DNA of 34,314 nucleotides from an uncultured beta proteobacterium. GTDB taxonomy: Bacteria > Pseudomonadota > Gammaproteobacteria > Burkholderiales > Burkholderiaceae_C. The notes beneath the pieces were generated by a model, which was not told where the DNA came from, did not search any database, and saw only the letters and a list, made by a program, of their open reading frames with translations. This document shows positions 7,899 through 19,299 of the stretch, piece by piece. How positions within the stretch are numbered: position 1 is the first letter of the stretch; every line of letters starts with the position of its first letter. The DNA is taken from NCBI GenBank assembly GCA_903864505.1, contig CAIPGC010000226.1:1-34314 (forward strand), given 5' to 3'. Made by a program: the position numbers and the translations under genes.

Positions 7899-9914
7899 CT
7901 ACTTGTTGAGCACAACAAAGTACGTCATCAGTACCAGGATACCCATGATCATCGCCAGTGCGTAGTGGTACAAATAGCCGGACTGCATCTTGCGCACAAC
8001 ACCAGAAATCCAGCCCACCAACTTCCAAGAACCATTCACCAGCGCACCATCTATCAGCGCCTGATCACCACCCTTCCACAAACCGGTGCCTAAAGCCCGC
8101 GCCCCGCGCGCCAGAATGTTCTCGTTGAACCAGTCCAGGTAGTATTTGTTTTCCAGCAGCGTGAAAATCGGCATGAAGTTGCGCTTGATAGCAGCAGGCA
8201 AAGCCGGGTTGACCATGTACAAGTAGTATGCAGACACAACACCCGCCAATGCCAGCCAGAACGGCATTGTGCCAAATGCATGCATAGCCATCTGCAGCGG
8301 GCCGTGGAATGCATGCGCCAGTTCCTCCATCACAGGATGCTTTTCTGCGTTAACAGCGATCGAGTCCTTGAAGAAATCGCCAAACAACATCGGTCCAATG
8401 GTCAGGTAGCCAATGACGACCGAAGGTATAGCCAACAGCACTAACGGAACCGTGACAACCCATGGTGACTCATGCGGCTCATGCCCATGACCGTGGTGAT
8501 CATCATGGCCATGGTGTGCATCCGGATTTTGGTCATACCGCTCTTTGCCATGAAACACCAGAAAGTACAGGCGGAAGGAATAAAACGCCGTGACAAATAC
8601 CCCGGCCAGGACGGCAAAGTGTGCAAATCCGGCACCCGGCAGGTGGCTTTCCGCGACCGCCTCGATGATGCTGTCCTTGGAATAGAAACCAGCAAAAAAC
8701 GGAGTTCCTATAAGCGCCAGTGAACCTAGCAGGGATGTGATCCAGGTGATGGGCATGTACTTGCGAACATTCCCCATCCATCGAATGTCCTGATTGTGGT
8801 GCAGACCCATGATCACGGAACCTGCCGCCAGGAACAATAGTGCCTTAAAGAACGCATGGGTCATCAAGTGGAATACGGCCACCGAGTAAGCGGATGCGCC
8901 GAGTGCCACTGTCATGTACCCCAATTGGGATAATGTAGAGTAGGCAACGATGCGCTTAATATCGTTCTGGATGATTCCCAGAAAGCCCATAAATAGAGCG
9001 GTAATGGAGCCAACCACCATCACCAGGTTCAGTGCCGTCTCGCTCAGCTCAAAAAGCGGCGACATGCGTGTGACCATGAAGATACCCGCCGTCACCATCG
9101 TTGCGGCATGAATCAATGCCGAAATGGGGGTTGGACCTTCCATCGAGTCCGGAAGCCAAACGTGCAATGGAAATTGCGCCGACTTACCCATTGCACCAAT
9201 AAAAAGACAGATACAAATCACAGTGACCAGCATCCAGTTGGTTCCGGGGAAACTTATGGCCGCTAGTTCTGCCGACTTTGCGAAGGCTTCTGTGTAGTTC
9301 AAGGTGCCGGCAAATGCGGCGATCAAGCCGATGCCCAAAATGAATCCGAAATCACCCACCCGGTTGACCAGAAATGCCTTCATGTTGGCAAAGATCGCTG
9401 TGGGCTTGTTGAACCAGAAACCGATCAGCAGATAAGACACCAGCCCGACGGCCTCCCAGCCAAAGAACAACTGGAGCATGTTGTTACTCATCACCAGCAT
9501 CAGCATGGAGAAAGTGAACAGCGAGATATACGAGAAAAAGCGGTTGTAGCCAGCGTCCTCTTCCATGTAGCCCACGGTATAGAGGTGAACCATCAATGAC
9601 ACGAATGTCACCACACACATCATCATCGCGGTCAACCCATCGACGAGGAATCCGATCTCCATTTTCAAATCACCCACCACCATCCAGGTGTAGAGCGTTT
9701 CATTAAAACGAGCGCCATCGAGTGCCACCGATTTAAGCGTCATCGCGGACAGGACGAAAGCAATCAATACGCCTAATATGGTGAGCGAGTGACTGGCAGT
9801 CCTGCCAATGCGATTGCCGCCAAATTTGGTGCCAAAAACACCGGCGAGCACGGAACCGAGCAGCGGTGCCATCGGCACCATCAGCAAGCTGGAAACAGAC
9901 AGGGTCTGACTCAT
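7899..9914 (-). CDS. nuoL: NADH-quinone oxidoreductase subunit L
   Basis: A 671-aa antiporter-like subunit at the distal end of the complex I membrane arm, with a C-terminal lateral helix expected to run along NuoM and NuoN. The motifs EAVGLVSYLLIGFW, FGAMGKSAQ-like QFPLHVWLPDSMEGPTPISALIHAATMV and FYSKDSIIE are present. Residues about 467-482 form a loop of eight histidines in sixteen residues (HHGHDDHHGHGHEPHE), a likely metal-binding or flexible loop that makes the protein longer than the roughly 613-aa E. coli form. It starts 6 nt after nuoK; the AAGG at the end of nuoK can serve as ribosome binding site. Confidence 0.97.
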   Translation of the reverse strand: MSQTLSVSSLLMVPMAPLLGSVLAGVFGTKFGGNRIGRTASHSLTILGVLIAFVLSAMTLKSVALDGARFNETLYTWMVVGDLKMEIGFLVDGLTAMMMCVVTFVSLMVHLYTVGYMEEDAGYNRFFSYISLFTFSMLMLVMSNNMLQLFFGWEAVGLVSYLLIGFWFNKPTAIFANMKAFLVNRVGDFGFILGIGLIAAFAGTLNYTEAFAKSAELAAISFPGTNWMLVTVICICLFIGAMGKSAQFPLHVWLPDSMEGPTPISALIHAATMVTAGIFMVTRMSPLFELSETALNLVMVVGSITALFMGFLGIIQNDIKRIVAYSTLSQLGYMTVALGASAYSVAVFHLMTHAFFKALLFLAAGSVIMGLHHNQDIRWMGNVRKYMPITWITSLLGSLALIGTPFFAGFYSKDSIIEAVAESHLPGAGFAHFAVLAGVFVTAFYSFRLYFLVFHGKERYDQNPDAHHGHDDHHGHGHEPHESPWVVTVPLVLLAIPSVVIGYLTIGPMLFGDFFKDSIAVNAEKHPVMEELAHAFHGPLQMAMHAFGTMPFWLALAGVVSAYYLYMVNPALPAAIKRNFMPIFTLLENKYYLDWFNENILARGARALGTGLWKGGDQALIDGALVNGSWKLVGWISGVVRKMQSGYLYHYALAMIMGILVLMTYFVVLNK

Positions 9915-9920
9915 ATCTTT

Positions 9921-10229
9921 TTAACCCTTGAGCGTATTGAGTTCATCCACATTGATGCTGGACTTATTCCTGAACAGCAACACAAGAATTGCCAGCCCAA
10001 TGGCGGACTCAGCAGCTGCAACCGTCAAGATGAAAAACACAAAAATCTGGCCGTGCATGTCGTTCAGGTAGTGCGAGAACGCAATGAAATTGGTGTTCAC
10101 CGCCAGCAACATGAGTTCAATCGCCATCAGCAAGACAATCAGGTTGCGGCGATTCAAAAATATGCCAACCACCGACAGCGCAAACAGCATCGCACCCAAA
10201 GAAAGAAAATGCCCTAGAGTCAAAGTCAT
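9921..10229 (-). CDS. nuoK: NADH-quinone oxidoreductase subunit K
   Basis: A 102-aa three-helix membrane subunit of complex I. The conserved glutamate in [10 protein letters not shown] and the second conserved glutamate in [18 protein letters not shown] are both present; they are required for proton translocation in this family. The start codon overlaps the nuoJ stop (ATGA, 10226-10229), which points to translational coupling. Length is typical. Confidence 0.97.
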   Translation of the reverse strand: MTLTLGHFLSLGAMLFALSVVGIFLNRRNLIVLLMAIELMLLAVNTNFIAFSHYLNDMHGQIFVFFILTVAAAESAIGLAILVLLFRNKSSINVDELNTLKG

Positions 10230-10870
10230 GCTTTCGTCTCCGCGTTCGAAGCTACCGGCGCAGGTTCCACTGCCGCCCTGGTTGCAGCCATTTTGATGAC
10301 CTTCATGCGATCCTGCGCTTTGACACGCACCTGATCCGCAGGATTGATGTGTTTGGTGTCCTTACGGGTACGCAAGGTCAGTGCGATTGCGGCAAACATG
10401 CCTACCAACAAAATGGCTGAAGCAATTTCAAGCGGGTAGACATAATGGGTATACATCAATAGACCCAGCGCCTTGGTGTTGGAAATCTGGGTGGCAGCGG
10501 GAACGAGATCGGTTGGGTCCGACACGCGAAATCCCCCCATCAGTACAGCCGCCATCTCCAGTGCTATGACAACGCCCATCACGGCCGCCAGCGGGAAATG
10601 GTTCCAGAATCCGACGCGCAAACCCTCTATGTTGACATCCAGCATCATCACCACAAACAGGAACAGCACCATCACTGCACCAACGTAGACTAGTACCAGC
10701 GAAATTGACAAAAACTCTGCCTTTAACAACATCCACAACATGGCGGCCTGGAAAAAGGTCAGAACAAGAAACAGCACTGCATGTACAGGATTGCGCGCGG
10801 TTATCACGCGAAACGCCGCAATCAGCAACACTGCCGAAAACACGTAAAAAAGACCAGTCGTGACACTCAT
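10226..10870 (-). CDS. nuoJ: NADH-quinone oxidoreductase subunit J
   Basis: A 214-aa membrane subunit of complex I with five predicted hydrophobic helices. The conserved region [21 protein letters not shown] and the quinone-arm segment [18 protein letters not shown] are present. After the last helix ([20 protein letters not shown]) there is a hydrophilic basic, Ala-rich tail of about 50 residues, longer than in E. coli but usual among betaproteobacteria as far as I know. It begins 25 nt after nuoI and overlaps nuoK by 4 nt. Confidence 0.96.
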   Translation of the reverse strand: MSVTTGLFYVFSAVLLIAAFRVITARNPVHAVLFLVLTFFQAAMLWMLLKAEFLSISLVLVYVGAVMVLFLFVVMMLDVNIEGLRVGFWNHFPLAAVMGVVIALEMAAVLMGGFRVSDPTDLVPAATQISNTKALGLLMYTHYVYPLEIASAILLVGMFAAIALTLRTRKDTKHINPADQVRVKAQDRMKVIKMAATRAAVEPAPVASNAETKA

Positions 10871-10895
10871 GATTCAGATTCTTTCTTCCGACGGT

Positions 10896-11429
10896 TCAAC
10901 GGTATTTGGCATCAGCGGCCTTGTTGGCAGCAATCTCGGACTCATACCGATCACCAACGGCCAACAGCATCTCTTTGGTGAAATACAGATCACCGCGTTT
11001 TTCGCCGTGGTACTCAAGAATGTGTGTCTCCACAATGGAATCCACCGGGCAGCTTTCTTCGCAAAAACCGCAGAAAATACACTTATTCAGGTCGATGTCA
11101 TAGCGTGTTGTGCGTCGCGAACCATCGTCGCGCACCTCTGACTCTATGCTGATCGCCATGGCAGGGCAAACTGCCTCGCACAGCTTGCAAGCAATGCAAC
11201 GCTCTTCACCGTTCTCATAGCGGCGCAAGGCGTGCAGCCCCCGAAAGCGCGGCGACAGTGGCGTTTTTTCTTCCGGATATTCAAGAGTAATTTTGCTTTT
11301 AAAGGCGTACTTGCCGGTAAGCGCCATGCCCTTAAAAAGTTCAGTCAGTAGGAAACTAGACAGAAAATCCTTCAATGAGAAGGCACTTGCCGTTGAGGTT
11401 TGAACAGTATTTGAAGTTGGGGTAGACAT
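10896..11429 (-). CDS. nuoI: NADH-quinone oxidoreductase subunit I (2x[4Fe-4S])
   Basis: The 177-aa ferredoxin-like subunit carries clusters N6a and N6b, which pass electrons from NuoG towards NuoB. Two intact CxxCxxCxxxCP motifs are seen: C78-C81-C84-C88 ([12 protein letters not shown]) and C117-C120-C123-C127 ([12 protein letters not shown]). An in-frame TTG at 11435 would add two residues, but ATG 11429 is preferred, with GAG about 7 nt upstream. A short Ser/Thr-rich N-terminal lead precedes the amphipathic helix. It lies 12 nt after nuoH. Confidence 0.96.
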   Translation of the reverse strand: MSTPTSNTVQTSTASAFSLKDFLSSFLLTELFKGMALTGKYAFKSKITLEYPEEKTPLSPRFRGLHALRRYENGEERCIACKLCEAVCPAMAISIESEVRDDGSRRTTRYDIDLNKCIFCGFCEESCPVDSIVETHILEYHGEKRGDLYFTKEMLLAVGDRYESEIAANKAADAKYR

Positions 11430-11441
11430 AGACAACTCGAA

Positions 11442-12524
11442 TTACTTCCAAATGTTCCACGGGGTTTGCATCCACACCCCGATCACCACCAGCCACACCA
11501 GCGTGACCGGAATGAAGATCTTCCACCCCAAACGCATGATCTGGTCATACCGGAAACGTGGAAATGTTACCCGCACCCATATAAATAAGGTCATCACACA
11601 AAAGGTCTTGATGGCAATCCAGATCCATCCCGGAATCCAATTGAACAGGGCGCTGTCAATCGGCGACATCCAGCCCCCAAAGAACATCACGCTGGCCAGA
11701 ATCGAGACTAACCATATGTTGGCGTACTCGGCCATCTGAAACATCGCCCACGACATGCCCGAATACTCAACCATATGCCCTGCCACAATTTCAGACTCGC
11801 CCTCAATCACATCAAAGGGTGTTCGATTGGTCTCAGCCAAACCGGAAACAAAATAAATGACCACAATTGGAAGGAGTGGCAACCAGTTCCAAGAAAGGAA
11901 GGTGAGTCCCATTTGCGCAAAATACCCCTTGCCCTGCCCCACCACGATCTCTGTCATGTTCAGACTACCGGACACCATCAGTACGATCAAAAAGCAAAAG
12001 CCCATGGCGATTTCATAACTCACCATTTGAGCCGAGGCGCGCAATGCACCGAGGAACGCATACTTGGAGTTCGACGACCAGCCGGAAATGATCACTCCGT
12101 AGACTTCCATCGAGGTGATCGCCATCAGGAACAACAGTCCAGCGTTCAAATTGGCGACAGCCACTTCAGGACCAAAGGGGATGACAGCCCATGCCGCCAA
12201 CGCTGGCGCAACGGTCAACACCGGGCCAAGGTAGAACAGCGACTTGTCGGACAGCGTTGGAATAACCACTTCCTTGGTCATTAGTTTCAACGCGTCGGCA
12301 ATAGGTTGCAACAAACCCCACGGTCCAACCCGATTTGGGCCAAGGCGAATTTGCACCCAACCCAGCAACTTGCGCTCCCACAGCGTGGCGTAAGTCACAG
12401 CTCCCATGACCACCATCAATACCACAGACACTTTGACAAGCGCCCAAATCGTTGGCCACGCCATGCTGGCCCACCACGGTGCGTCTAGCAGGCCCTGACC
12501 CAAGGCAAAAATCATATCGATCAT
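11442..12524 (-). CDS. nuoH: NADH-quinone oxidoreductase subunit H
   Basis: A 360-aa membrane subunit that, with NuoB and NuoD, forms the quinone chamber of complex I. The conserved cytoplasmic segments [40 protein letters not shown] and [21 protein letters not shown] are all intact. An AGGAGGT Shine-Dalgarno (minus strand, about 12531-12537) precedes the ATG. The start overlaps the nuoG stop by 4 nt (ATGA). Confidence 0.97.
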   Translation of the reverse strand: MIDMIFALGQGLLDAPWWASMAWPTIWALVKVSVVLMVVMGAVTYATLWERKLLGWVQIRLGPNRVGPWGLLQPIADALKLMTKEVVIPTLSDKSLFYLGPVLTVAPALAAWAVIPFGPEVAVANLNAGLLFLMAITSMEVYGVIISGWSSNSKYAFLGALRASAQMVSYEIAMGFCFLIVLMVSGSLNMTEIVVGQGKGYFAQMGLTFLSWNWLPLLPIVVIYFVSGLAETNRTPFDVIEGESEIVAGHMVEYSGMSWAMFQMAEYANIWLVSILASVMFFGGWMSPIDSALFNWIPGWIWIAIKTFCVMTLFIWVRVTFPRFRYDQIMRLGWKIFIPVTLVWLVVIGVWMQTPWNIWK

Positions 12525-14662
12525 GCTGTGACCTCCTGCTTCCCAGCTGTCTTGGCATCCGCCGTCAACTGCAGCGAAGGAGCGCGGCGAACAATACCGT
12601 CAAGCTGGTAGATAGCCGCTACACACGGCTCACCTTGCAATGGTGCTGACGGCTCGAAAGAGGCTTCGATCGCATTGCTGAGCCGATTAGCAGGAACATG
12701 TTCCGGCACACCCCCCTCATTGGCGGAATGGATGAATGACAAAACTTCCTGTGAAGAGTCAAAATCAAAACCTGTGAGACCCAGAATATCCGCCAGTGCC
12801 CTGAAAACCTTCCACGCGGGTCGCGCATCACCCTGGGGCTTAACAACCGCATGGAAACTTTGCACCCGACCCTCAGCATTGACAAAGGTTCCAGGCGTTT
12901 CAGTAAACGGCGCGATGGGCAACAACACATCGCTAAACTCCGTGTTTGCCTTGAACGGACTCATGGTCACAACCATCTCGCACTGCTGGAGGGCACGCGC
13001 TGCAGCAACACCCCCGGCCGAGTCAAACTCAGGCTCGTTGTTGAGCAAGATCGTCGCCTTCAGGTTTCCTGCAAGCATCTGGCCTGCATTCAAACCACCC
13101 TTGCCAGGCAGTGCCCCTACCAATTGGGCTCCTACCGTGTTCGCTGCCTCTGTGAGGTAGCCTACACAAGCACCAGTTTGCGCACCAATCCAATTCGCCA
13201 AAACAAGTATCTGGCTCGCCTGCGCGTGATGGGCAGCCGCGTTGCCCAACAACACAGCTTTACGCTCCCCGCCCAACAAAGAAATGGCAATGGCCCTTGC
13301 AACGTCTGTTGCCTGTCCAGTCCGGGGTGCAGCTACGTTTTTCTCCTGCGCAATTGCTGTCGCAATGTCTGCAAGTAGCTGCGGCCACCCGGATGCTGGG
13401 GCCAGTGCGAGATTGCGCACAGGCATGGCCCAGTCCATTTCCTTCGCATTGACTGCGCTGACAGTACAGCCCAAGCGTGCAGCCTGGCGTATGCGCTGGG
13501 AAAACAAGGGATGGTCCTTGCGCAGATTGGAGCCGATCACAAGCACCCGTTGTAAATTTGACAGATCGGAAACTGGCATGCCAAGGTAGCGTGCGCCTTT
13601 CTGTGTCGCCTCGAACTCCGAGTTGCGCAAACGAAAGTCGATGTTCTCACTACCCAGACCGCGCACCAAAGCGCCAGTCAGATGCAGCTCTTCCAATGTG
13701 CTGTGCGGGCTTACCAGGGCCCCGATTGCGGCCGCTCCATGGTTTGCTTTGATGCTCTGCAATCCATGCGCTACGTACTCGAGCGCCGTTTTCCAATCCA
13801 CACTCTTCCACTCGCCGCCTTGCTTCAGCATTGGCGTTGTCAGTCGTTCGGAACCGTTGAGCGCTTCATATGAAAACCGGTCGCGATCTGCAATCCAGCA
13901 CTCGTTGACCGCTTCATTTTCGAACGGAACCACGCGCATGACCCGGTTGTTTTTCACTTGAACAATCAGATTGGCACCGGTGGAGTCGTGTGGACTCACA
14001 GAGCGGCGGCGCGACAGCTCCCAGGTACGAGCGCTGTACCTGAACGGTTTGCTGGTCAGGGCGCCGACCGGACAAATATCGATCATGTTTCCCGACAACT
14101 CGGAATCAATGGACTGCCCCACAAAGGTCTCAATTTCTGCATGCTCAGCGCGATGTGACATGCCCAGTTCCATGACCCCCGCAACTTCCTGCCCAAAACG
14201 AACGCAGCGAGTGCAGTGAATGCAACGGCTCATTTCCTCCATGGATATCAGCGGTCCGACATCCTTGTGAAAAACCACACGCTTTTCTTCCTCGTAACGC
14301 GAACTGCTGCCACCGTATCCCACTGCCAGATCCTGCAACTGGCATTCACCCCCCTGATCGCAAATCGGGCAATCGAGCGGATGATTAATCAGTAAAAATT
14401 CCATCACCGACTTCTGCGCTTTGAGTGCCTTCTCACTCTGGGTGCGGACGACCATGCCCTTGGTCACGGGCGTCGCGCAGGCGGGCATGGGCTTGGGCAT
14501 TTTCTCCACGTCCACCAAACACATGCGACAACTCGCAGCAATGCTGAGTTTCTTGTGGTAGCAAAAATGGGGAATGTAGGTTCCTGCCTTCTCAGCCGCA
14601 TGCATGATCATGCTGCCTTCAACAATGTCAACCTTCTTGCCGTCGAGTTCGATTTCAATCAT
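12521..14662 (-). CDS. nuoG: NADH-quinone oxidoreductase subunit G
   Basis: The 713-aa iron-sulfur subunit of the peripheral arm. The N-terminal [2Fe-2S] site uses C34, C45, C48 and C62. The His-Cys3 [4Fe-4S] site is H94-C98-C101-C107, and the second [4Fe-4S] site is C147-C150-C153 with C197. A molybdopterin-oxidoreductase-like domain follows from about residue 215. The optional fourth cluster (N7) motif CxxCxxxC, present in E. coli NuoG, is absent here: the equivalent stretch reads [11 protein letters not shown], as in the mitochondrial type. The protein is shorter than the 908-aa E. coli form but normal for this group. It begins 12 nt after nuoF. Confidence 0.97.
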   Translation of the reverse strand: MIEIELDGKKVDIVEGSMIMHAAEKAGTYIPHFCYHKKLSIAASCRMCLVDVEKMPKPMPACATPVTKGMVVRTQSEKALKAQKSVMEFLLINHPLDCPICDQGGECQLQDLAVGYGGSSSRYEEEKRVVFHKDVGPLISMEEMSRCIHCTRCVRFGQEVAGVMELGMSHRAEHAEIETFVGQSIDSELSGNMIDICPVGALTSKPFRYSARTWELSRRRSVSPHDSTGANLIVQVKNNRVMRVVPFENEAVNECWIADRDRFSYEALNGSERLTTPMLKQGGEWKSVDWKTALEYVAHGLQSIKANHGAAAIGALVSPHSTLEELHLTGALVRGLGSENIDFRLRNSEFEATQKGARYLGMPVSDLSNLQRVLVIGSNLRKDHPLFSQRIRQAARLGCTVSAVNAKEMDWAMPVRNLALAPASGWPQLLADIATAIAQEKNVAAPRTGQATDVARAIAISLLGGERKAVLLGNAAAHHAQASQILVLANWIGAQTGACVGYLTEAANTVGAQLVGALPGKGGLNAGQMLAGNLKATILLNNEPEFDSAGGVAAARALQQCEMVVTMSPFKANTEFSDVLLPIAPFTETPGTFVNAEGRVQSFHAVVKPQGDARPAWKVFRALADILGLTGFDFDSSQEVLSFIHSANEGGVPEHVPANRLSNAIEASFEPSAPLQGEPCVAAIYQLDGIVRRAPSLQLTADAKTAGKQEVTA

Positions 14663-14674
14663 CTTGGGACTCGC

Positions 14675-16030
14675 TCAAACGTATGCAGGGACCATACAGG
14701 TCTTGTGCTCAACGTGGTACTCAAATTCATGTCGGAAATGTTTGATCATGGCGCGCACAGGCATGGCTGCAGCGTCACCCAAAGCGCAGATGGTGCGACC
14801 CTGAATATCGTCTGCGACACTGTCAAGCAAAGCGATATCCGCAACTCTACCGTGACCATTCTCTATGCGATCCACCACCCGCCAGAGCCAGCCCGTGCCC
14901 TCGCGGCACGGTGTGCACTGCCCGCAGGATTCATGTGCATAAAAGTAGCTAAGACGCTGGAGGCTCTTTACCATGCAACGGCTATCGTCCATCACAATGA
15001 CCGCTCCCGATCCCAGCATGGAGCCCGCCTTGGCGATCGAGTCGTAGTCCATGGTGCAGTCCATCATGAGCGAAGCCGGCAAAATGGGAGACGAAGATCC
15101 GCCGGGAATAACCGCCTTGAGTTTGCGTCCTGAGCGGACACCCCCAGCAAGTTCCAGCACCGTAGCAAATGGAGTGCCCATTGGCACTTCATAATTCCCG
15201 GGGCGCTCCACATCACCACTCATGGAATAAATTTTGGTACCGCCGTTGTTAGGTTTTCCGCATTCAACGTAGGCCTGACCACCGTTGCGAATGATCCATG
15301 GCACAGCGGCAAAGGTTTCGGTGTTGTTAATGGTGGTCGGTTTTCCGTACAAACCAAAGCTAGCGGGGAAAGGTGGCTTGAAGCGAGGCTGTCCTTTTTT
15401 GCCTTCGACTGACTCGAGCAACGCCGTCTCTTCCCCGCAAATGTAGGCACCAAAGCCATGCGCCGCGTGAAGTTGGAAACTAAAGCCGCTGCCGAGAATG
15501 TTGTTCCCGAGCAACCCTGCCGCACGTGCCTCTTCTAGCGCCTCTTCAAAACGATCGTAGGTCGAAAAAATCTCGCCGTGGATGTAGTTGTAACCAACAG
15601 ATGTCCCCATCGCATAGGCGGCGATCGCCATGCCTTCAATGACGATGTGAGGATTGAACTCCAGGATTTCCCGGTCTTTGCACGTACCCGGTTCACCTTC
15701 ATCGGAATTACAAACGAGATACTTTTGACCCGGAAACTGACGCGGCATGAAGCTCCACTTCAACCCTGTTGGAAATCCGGCACCACCCCGCCCACGCAGA
15801 GCAGACTCCTTGACCACAGCAATGACCTGATCCTGCGTCATGGCCTCGCCGCCATCTTTGCCCAACACCTTGCGCAAAGCCTGGTACCCGCCACGCCCCT
15901 CGTAGTCCTTCAGTCGCCAGTTGGCTCCATTCAGGTCCGCCAGAATATGGGGTTTGATATGGCGCCCATGGAAACAGGTTTGGACACCGTTGGATCGGAA
16001 CTGCGAAAGTATGTGCTGCGCCATCATCAT
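14675..16030 (-). CDS. nuoF: NADH-quinone oxidoreductase subunit F (NADH/FMN site)
   Basis: The 451-aa subunit binds NADH and FMN and carries cluster N3. The glycine-rich [10 protein letters not shown] for FMN/NADH is at residues 80-89, followed by the [10 protein letters not shown] segment, a typical [17 protein letters not shown] motif, and near residue 365 the cluster motif [13 protein letters not shown], with a fourth cysteine later (TICALG). Three consecutive ATG codons open the frame; the first overlaps the nuoE stop (ATGA, 16027-16030), and starting at the third would shorten the protein by two residues. Confidence 0.97.
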   Translation of the reverse strand: MMMAQHILSQFRSNGVQTCFHGRHIKPHILADLNGANWRLKDYEGRGGYQALRKVLGKDGGEAMTQDQVIAVVKESALRGRGGAGFPTGLKWSFMPRQFPGQKYLVCNSDEGEPGTCKDREILEFNPHIVIEGMAIAAYAMGTSVGYNYIHGEIFSTYDRFEEALEEARAAGLLGNNILGSGFSFQLHAAHGFGAYICGEETALLESVEGKKGQPRFKPPFPASFGLYGKPTTINNTETFAAVPWIIRNGGQAYVECGKPNNGGTKIYSMSGDVERPGNYEVPMGTPFATVLELAGGVRSGRKLKAVIPGGSSSPILPASLMMDCTMDYDSIAKAGSMLGSGAVIVMDDSRCMVKSLQRLSYFYAHESCGQCTPCREGTGWLWRVVDRIENGHGRVADIALLDSVADDIQGRTICALGDAAAMPVRAMIKHFRHEFEYHVEHKTCMVPAYV

Positions 16031-16515
16031 TTATCTCCCGCCGCACGTAAGCCGTCCACCAGCTGATCCAACTTCTCGGGGGACATGAAACTGCACATCG
16101 ATCGATCATTCACCAACAACACAGGTGAGTCGGCACATGCGCCAAGGCATTCGCTTTGCTGCAGAGTAAACATGCCGTCCGGCGTTGTCTCACCCATTAA
16201 GATGCCAAGCTTCTTCTCAAGATACTTTAGGGTGCTAACACCCTCGCGCAACTGGCAAGGCAAATTAGTGCACACATTGAGTTTGTACTTGCCAACCGGC
16301 TTCTGGTTGTACATATTGTAGAAGGTGGTTACCTCGTGGACTGCCATCACCGGCATACCTAGGTACTGTGCGATGTGGCGTTCAGTCTCTTCACTGATAT
16401 AGCCCAATTCTTGCTGAGCAATGGCCAGACAGGCCATCACCGCGGATTGCTTTTGATCCGCCGGGTATTTGGCAACTTCGCGATCGAAGCGCACTTTGGA
16501 TTCTTCGGAAATCAT
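16027..16515 (-). CDS. nuoE: NADH-quinone oxidoreductase subunit E ([2Fe-2S])
   Basis: A 162-aa thioredoxin-fold subunit of the NADH dehydrogenase module with cluster N1a. The four ligands are C82 and C87 (VCTNLPCQL) and C123 and C127 ([10 protein letters not shown]), with the standard spacing. The N-terminal helical region [16 protein letters not shown] is typical. Both ends overlap neighbours by 4 nt: its start with the nuoD stop and its stop with the nuoF start, so the D-E-F genes are probably translationally coupled. Confidence 0.97.
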   Translation of the reverse strand: MISEESKVRFDREVAKYPADQKQSAVMACLAIAQQELGYISEETERHIAQYLGMPVMAVHEVTTFYNMYNQKPVGKYKLNVCTNLPCQLREGVSTLKYLEKKLGILMGETTPDGMFTLQQSECLGACADSPVLLVNDRSMCSFMSPEKLDQLVDGLRAAGDK

Positions 16516-17765
16516 CGGTCCACTTCCCCAAACACAATATCCATGGTGCCGATAATGGCAACAGCGTCCGCAATCATGTGACCCTTACCCATTTCATCCA
16601 GCGCAGCCAAGTGCACAAAGGCGGGAGGGCGAATCTTCATGCGGTAAGGCTTGTTCGCGCCATCACTTACAAAATAGATGCCAAACTCACCCTTGGGGTG
16701 CTCAATCGCCGCATAGGCCTCGCCTTCAGGTACACAGAATCCTTCAGTGAACAGCTTGAAATGGTGGATCAAGTCTTCCATGTTGGTTTTCATGGATTCA
16801 CGGTCAGGCGGAGCGATCTTGCGGTTATCCGTAATCACTGGACCAGGGTTTGCCTTCAACCAGTCCACGCACTGCTTGATAATGCGGTTCGCCTGCTTCA
16901 TCTCTTCCATACGCACCAGATAACGATCGTATGTATCACCCGTAACACCCACCGGAATGTCAAAGTCGAGTTGATCGTATACGTCGTACGGCTGCTTCTT
17001 GCGCAGGTCCCAAGCAATACCTGAACCCCGCAGCATGGGACCGGTGAATCCCAGGTTCAATGCACGCTCCGGCGTGACCACACCAATCCCCACAGTGCGC
17101 TGCTTCCAAATCCGGTTGTCGGTCAGCAGCGTGTGGTACTCACCCAGAAACGTTGGGAATCGTTGGGTGAAGTCATCAATGAAGTCCAGCAAACTCCCCG
17201 CGCGATTGCGGTTAAGCCCCTCTGTGGACTTGGCACTGCGAATTTTGTTGGGCGCATGGCGCGGCATGGTGTCGGGCAGATCGCGGTAGACACCGCCAGG
17301 ACGAAAATAAGCTGCGTGCATGCGCGCACCGCTCACGGCCTCGTACATATCCAAAAGGTCTTCACGTTCGCGAAAAGCAAACAACATCACCGTCATTGCG
17401 CCGCAGTCAATGGCATGGGCCCCCACCCACAGCAAATGGTTGAGTAAGCGCGTGATTTCCGCGTACATCACCCGAATGTACTGCGCACGCACCGGAACAT
17501 CCAGACCGAGCATTTTCTCCAATGCAAGGCAATAGGCGTGCTCATTACACATCATGGACATGTAATCAAGGCGGTCCATGTAAGGCAGAGCCTGCAAGTA
17601 GGTCTTGCTTTCCGCCAACTTTTCGGTGGCGCGATGCAATAGCCCAATGTGCGGGTCGGCGCGTTGTATCACCTCGCCATCAAGCTCGAGCACCAGACGC
17701 AATACTCCGTGCGCAGCAGGGTGCTGCGGACCGAAGTTGAGTGTGTAATTCTGTATTTCAGCCAT
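16512..17765 (-). CDS. nuoD: NADH-quinone oxidoreductase subunit D (49 kDa type)
   Basis: A 417-aa subunit related to the large subunit of NiFe hydrogenases; it forms the quinone site with NuoB and NuoH. The N-terminal [21 protein letters not shown] with the quinone-site histidine, [26 protein letters not shown] and the C-terminal [20 protein letters not shown] segments are intact. NuoC and NuoD are separate genes here, unlike the fused NuoCD of E. coli. It starts 12 nt after nuoC. Confidence 0.97.
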   Translation of the reverse strand: MAEIQNYTLNFGPQHPAAHGVLRLVLELDGEVIQRADPHIGLLHRATEKLAESKTYLQALPYMDRLDYMSMMCNEHAYCLALEKMLGLDVPVRAQYIRVMYAEITRLLNHLLWVGAHAIDCGAMTVMLFAFREREDLLDMYEAVSGARMHAAYFRPGGVYRDLPDTMPRHAPNKIRSAKSTEGLNRNRAGSLLDFIDDFTQRFPTFLGEYHTLLTDNRIWKQRTVGIGVVTPERALNLGFTGPMLRGSGIAWDLRKKQPYDVYDQLDFDIPVGVTGDTYDRYLVRMEEMKQANRIIKQCVDWLKANPGPVITDNRKIAPPDRESMKTNMEDLIHHFKLFTEGFCVPEGEAYAAIEHPKGEFGIYFVSDGANKPYRMKIRPPAFVHLAALDEMGKGHMIADAVAIIGTMDIVFGEVDR

Positions 17766-17777
17766 GCATCCAACTGC

Positions 17778-18386
17778 TTACTGCAGGCCTCCATAATTGC
17801 TTTCACGAATGACGCGAGGGGTTGTTTCGCGCTCTTCGATCGTGATTGGTTGGTAAATGACCCGCCCCATCTCGGCGTCAAACCGCATTTCGACATGACC
17901 AGCGCGAGGGAAGTCCTTGCGGAACGGGTGTCCGACAAATCCGTAGTCTGTCAATATCCGGCGCAAGTCAGTGTGCCCATCAAAAACGATTCCAAACAAG
18001 TCAAAGGCTTCCCGCTCAAACCAGTTGGCAGAACTCCAGACATCTATCAGCGATGGCAACATAGGTGCCAAATCATCCGAAGTAAACACCTTCAAACGCA
18101 AACGCTGGTTCAGACTCACAGAAAGCAGGTGACTGACCACGCAAAACCGCAAACCATCGGGTGACCCACCGGGATACTCCGAGTAATCTACACCACACAA
18201 ATCGATTAGCTGCTCGAACTGGCAACCAGGCGCAACGCGCAGCGCCAAGGCGGATGCGCAATAGTTTTCTGAAGAGACCAGCACAGTGACCTCACCAAAT
18301 TCGACAGAAATGCTCTTTATCTTGTCTCCCAAGGCCGCAACAACGGCATCTCGAGTGACTTCGGGCAAAACGGAAAGTGTTGTCAT
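17778..18386 (-). CDS. nuoC: NADH-quinone oxidoreductase subunit C (30 kDa type)
   Basis: A 202-aa peripheral-arm subunit that packs against NuoD. The signature [16 protein letters not shown] at the C-terminus and the [26 protein letters not shown] region are clear. A GTG at 18404 is in frame, but ATG 18386 gives the normal N-terminus, avoids overlap with nuoB and has GAGAG about 7 nt upstream. It begins 10 nt after the nuoB stop. Confidence 0.96.
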   Translation of the reverse strand: MTTLSVLPEVTRDAVVAALGDKIKSISVEFGEVTVLVSSENYCASALALRVAPGCQFEQLIDLCGVDYSEYPGGSPDGLRFCVVSHLLSVSLNQRLRLKVFTSDDLAPMLPSLIDVWSSANWFEREAFDLFGIVFDGHTDLRRILTDYGFVGHPFRKDFPRAGHVEMRFDAEMGRVIYQPITIEERETTPRVIRESNYGGLQ

Positions 18387-18396
18387 GCTTTGTCTC

Positions 18397-18876
18397 TCAC
18401 GCACGTGCGATCGTTTGCGTACGGCGAATTTTTTGCTGCAGTTGCAAAATCCCGTATATCAGCGCCTCAGCGGTAGGCGGGCAACCCGGCACATACACGT
18501 CGACGGGAACAATACGATCGCAACCCCTCACTACCGAATAACTGTAGTGGTAATAACCCCCTCCATTCGCACAGGAACCCATGCTGATCACCCACCGAGG
18601 TTCTGCCATCTGGTCATAGACCTTGCGAAACGCCGGGGCCATCTTGTTGGTCAGCGTTCCAGCCACGATCATCAAATCGGACTGCCGCGGGCTTGGACGA
18701 AACACCTCAGCACCAAACCGGCTGATATCGTACCTCGCCGCAGCAGCGTGCATCATCTCAACTGCACAACAGGCCAAGCCAAACGTCATCGGCCAAACCG
18801 AACCTGTCTTGGCCCAGTTCACCACCGAGTCAAAACTCGTCGTGATGAAGCCCTCTTTGAGAATACCTTCAATCAT
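18397..18876 (-). CDS. nuoB: NADH-quinone oxidoreductase subunit B (cluster N2)
   Basis: A 159-aa subunit holding the terminal [4Fe-4S] cluster N2, which reduces quinone. The unusual tandem-cysteine ligand pair C36-C37 ([10 protein letters not shown]) and the ligands C102 (GSCANGGG) and C132 ([10 protein letters not shown]) are present. The frame is open to 18927, but ATG 18876 ([10 protein letters not shown]) matches the family start and sits 4 nt after the nuoA stop. Confidence 0.97.
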   Translation of the reverse strand: MIEGILKEGFITTSFDSVVNWAKTGSVWPMTFGLACCAVEMMHAAAARYDISRFGAEVFRPSPRQSDLMIVAGTLTNKMAPAFRKVYDQMAEPRWVISMGSCANGGGYYHYSYSVVRGCDRIVPVDVYVPGCPPTAEALIYGILQLQQKIRRTQTIARA

Positions 18877-18880
18877 CGCT

Positions 18881-19243
18881 TTACTCCCAGTCCAGGGCGC
18901 CTTTAATCCACATGTACACAAAGCCAATGGTCAGGATGGTCACTATTTCCAGGCCGACCATAAAACCGAAAAATCCCAATTCCTTAAGCGACGCAGCCCA
19001 CGGAAACAGGAGTGCGGTTTCCAGATCAAACAGGATAAAGAGAATTGCAATGAGGTAATAACGCACATCGAATTTCATGCGCGCATCACCAAACGCTTCG
19101 AAGCCGCACTCGTAGGGAGAATTCTTGGCTGCGTAGGGGCGATTCGGACCCAGGATGTAACCAATGATTTGCGGCGCGACTCCTGTCACCACACCAATCA
19201 ACATGAACAAAAGTACAGGTAGATATTGGTCAATGCTCATCAT
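18881..19243 (-). CDS. nuoA: NADH-quinone oxidoreductase subunit A
   Basis: The 120-aa first gene of the complex I operon encodes a three-helix membrane subunit near the quinone site. The conserved loop [33 protein letters not shown] and the [11 protein letters not shown] segment are present. Two adjacent ATGs (19243, 19240) can start it, and the Shine-Dalgarno is weak (AAGAA). It lies 56 nt downstream of tRNA-Leu on the same strand, with two small inverted repeats in between and no obvious promoter of its own. Confidence 0.96.
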   Translation of the reverse strand: MMSIDQYLPVLLFMLIGVVTGVAPQIIGYILGPNRPYAAKNSPYECGFEAFGDARMKFDVRYYLIAILFILFDLETALLFPWAASLKELGFFGFMVGLEIVTILTIGFVYMWIKGALDWE

Positions 19244-19249
19244 GCGATT

Positions 19250-19286
19250 CTTGTCACTGTTACAAGCCTACTCACCTAAATGAGTA
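19250..19286 (-). promoter_or_regulatory. Two tandem stem-loops between tRNA-Leu and nuoA
   Basis: The first inverted repeat after the tRNA pairs tactca with tgagta around a 6-nt loop (19269-19286). The second pairs cttgt with acaag around a 7-nt loop (19250-19266) and ends 6 nt before the nuoA ATG. Neither is followed by a T-run, so they are not classical terminators; processing or stability elements are possible. Confidence 0.4.
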
Positions 19287-19299
19287 AGCGAAAACCATT

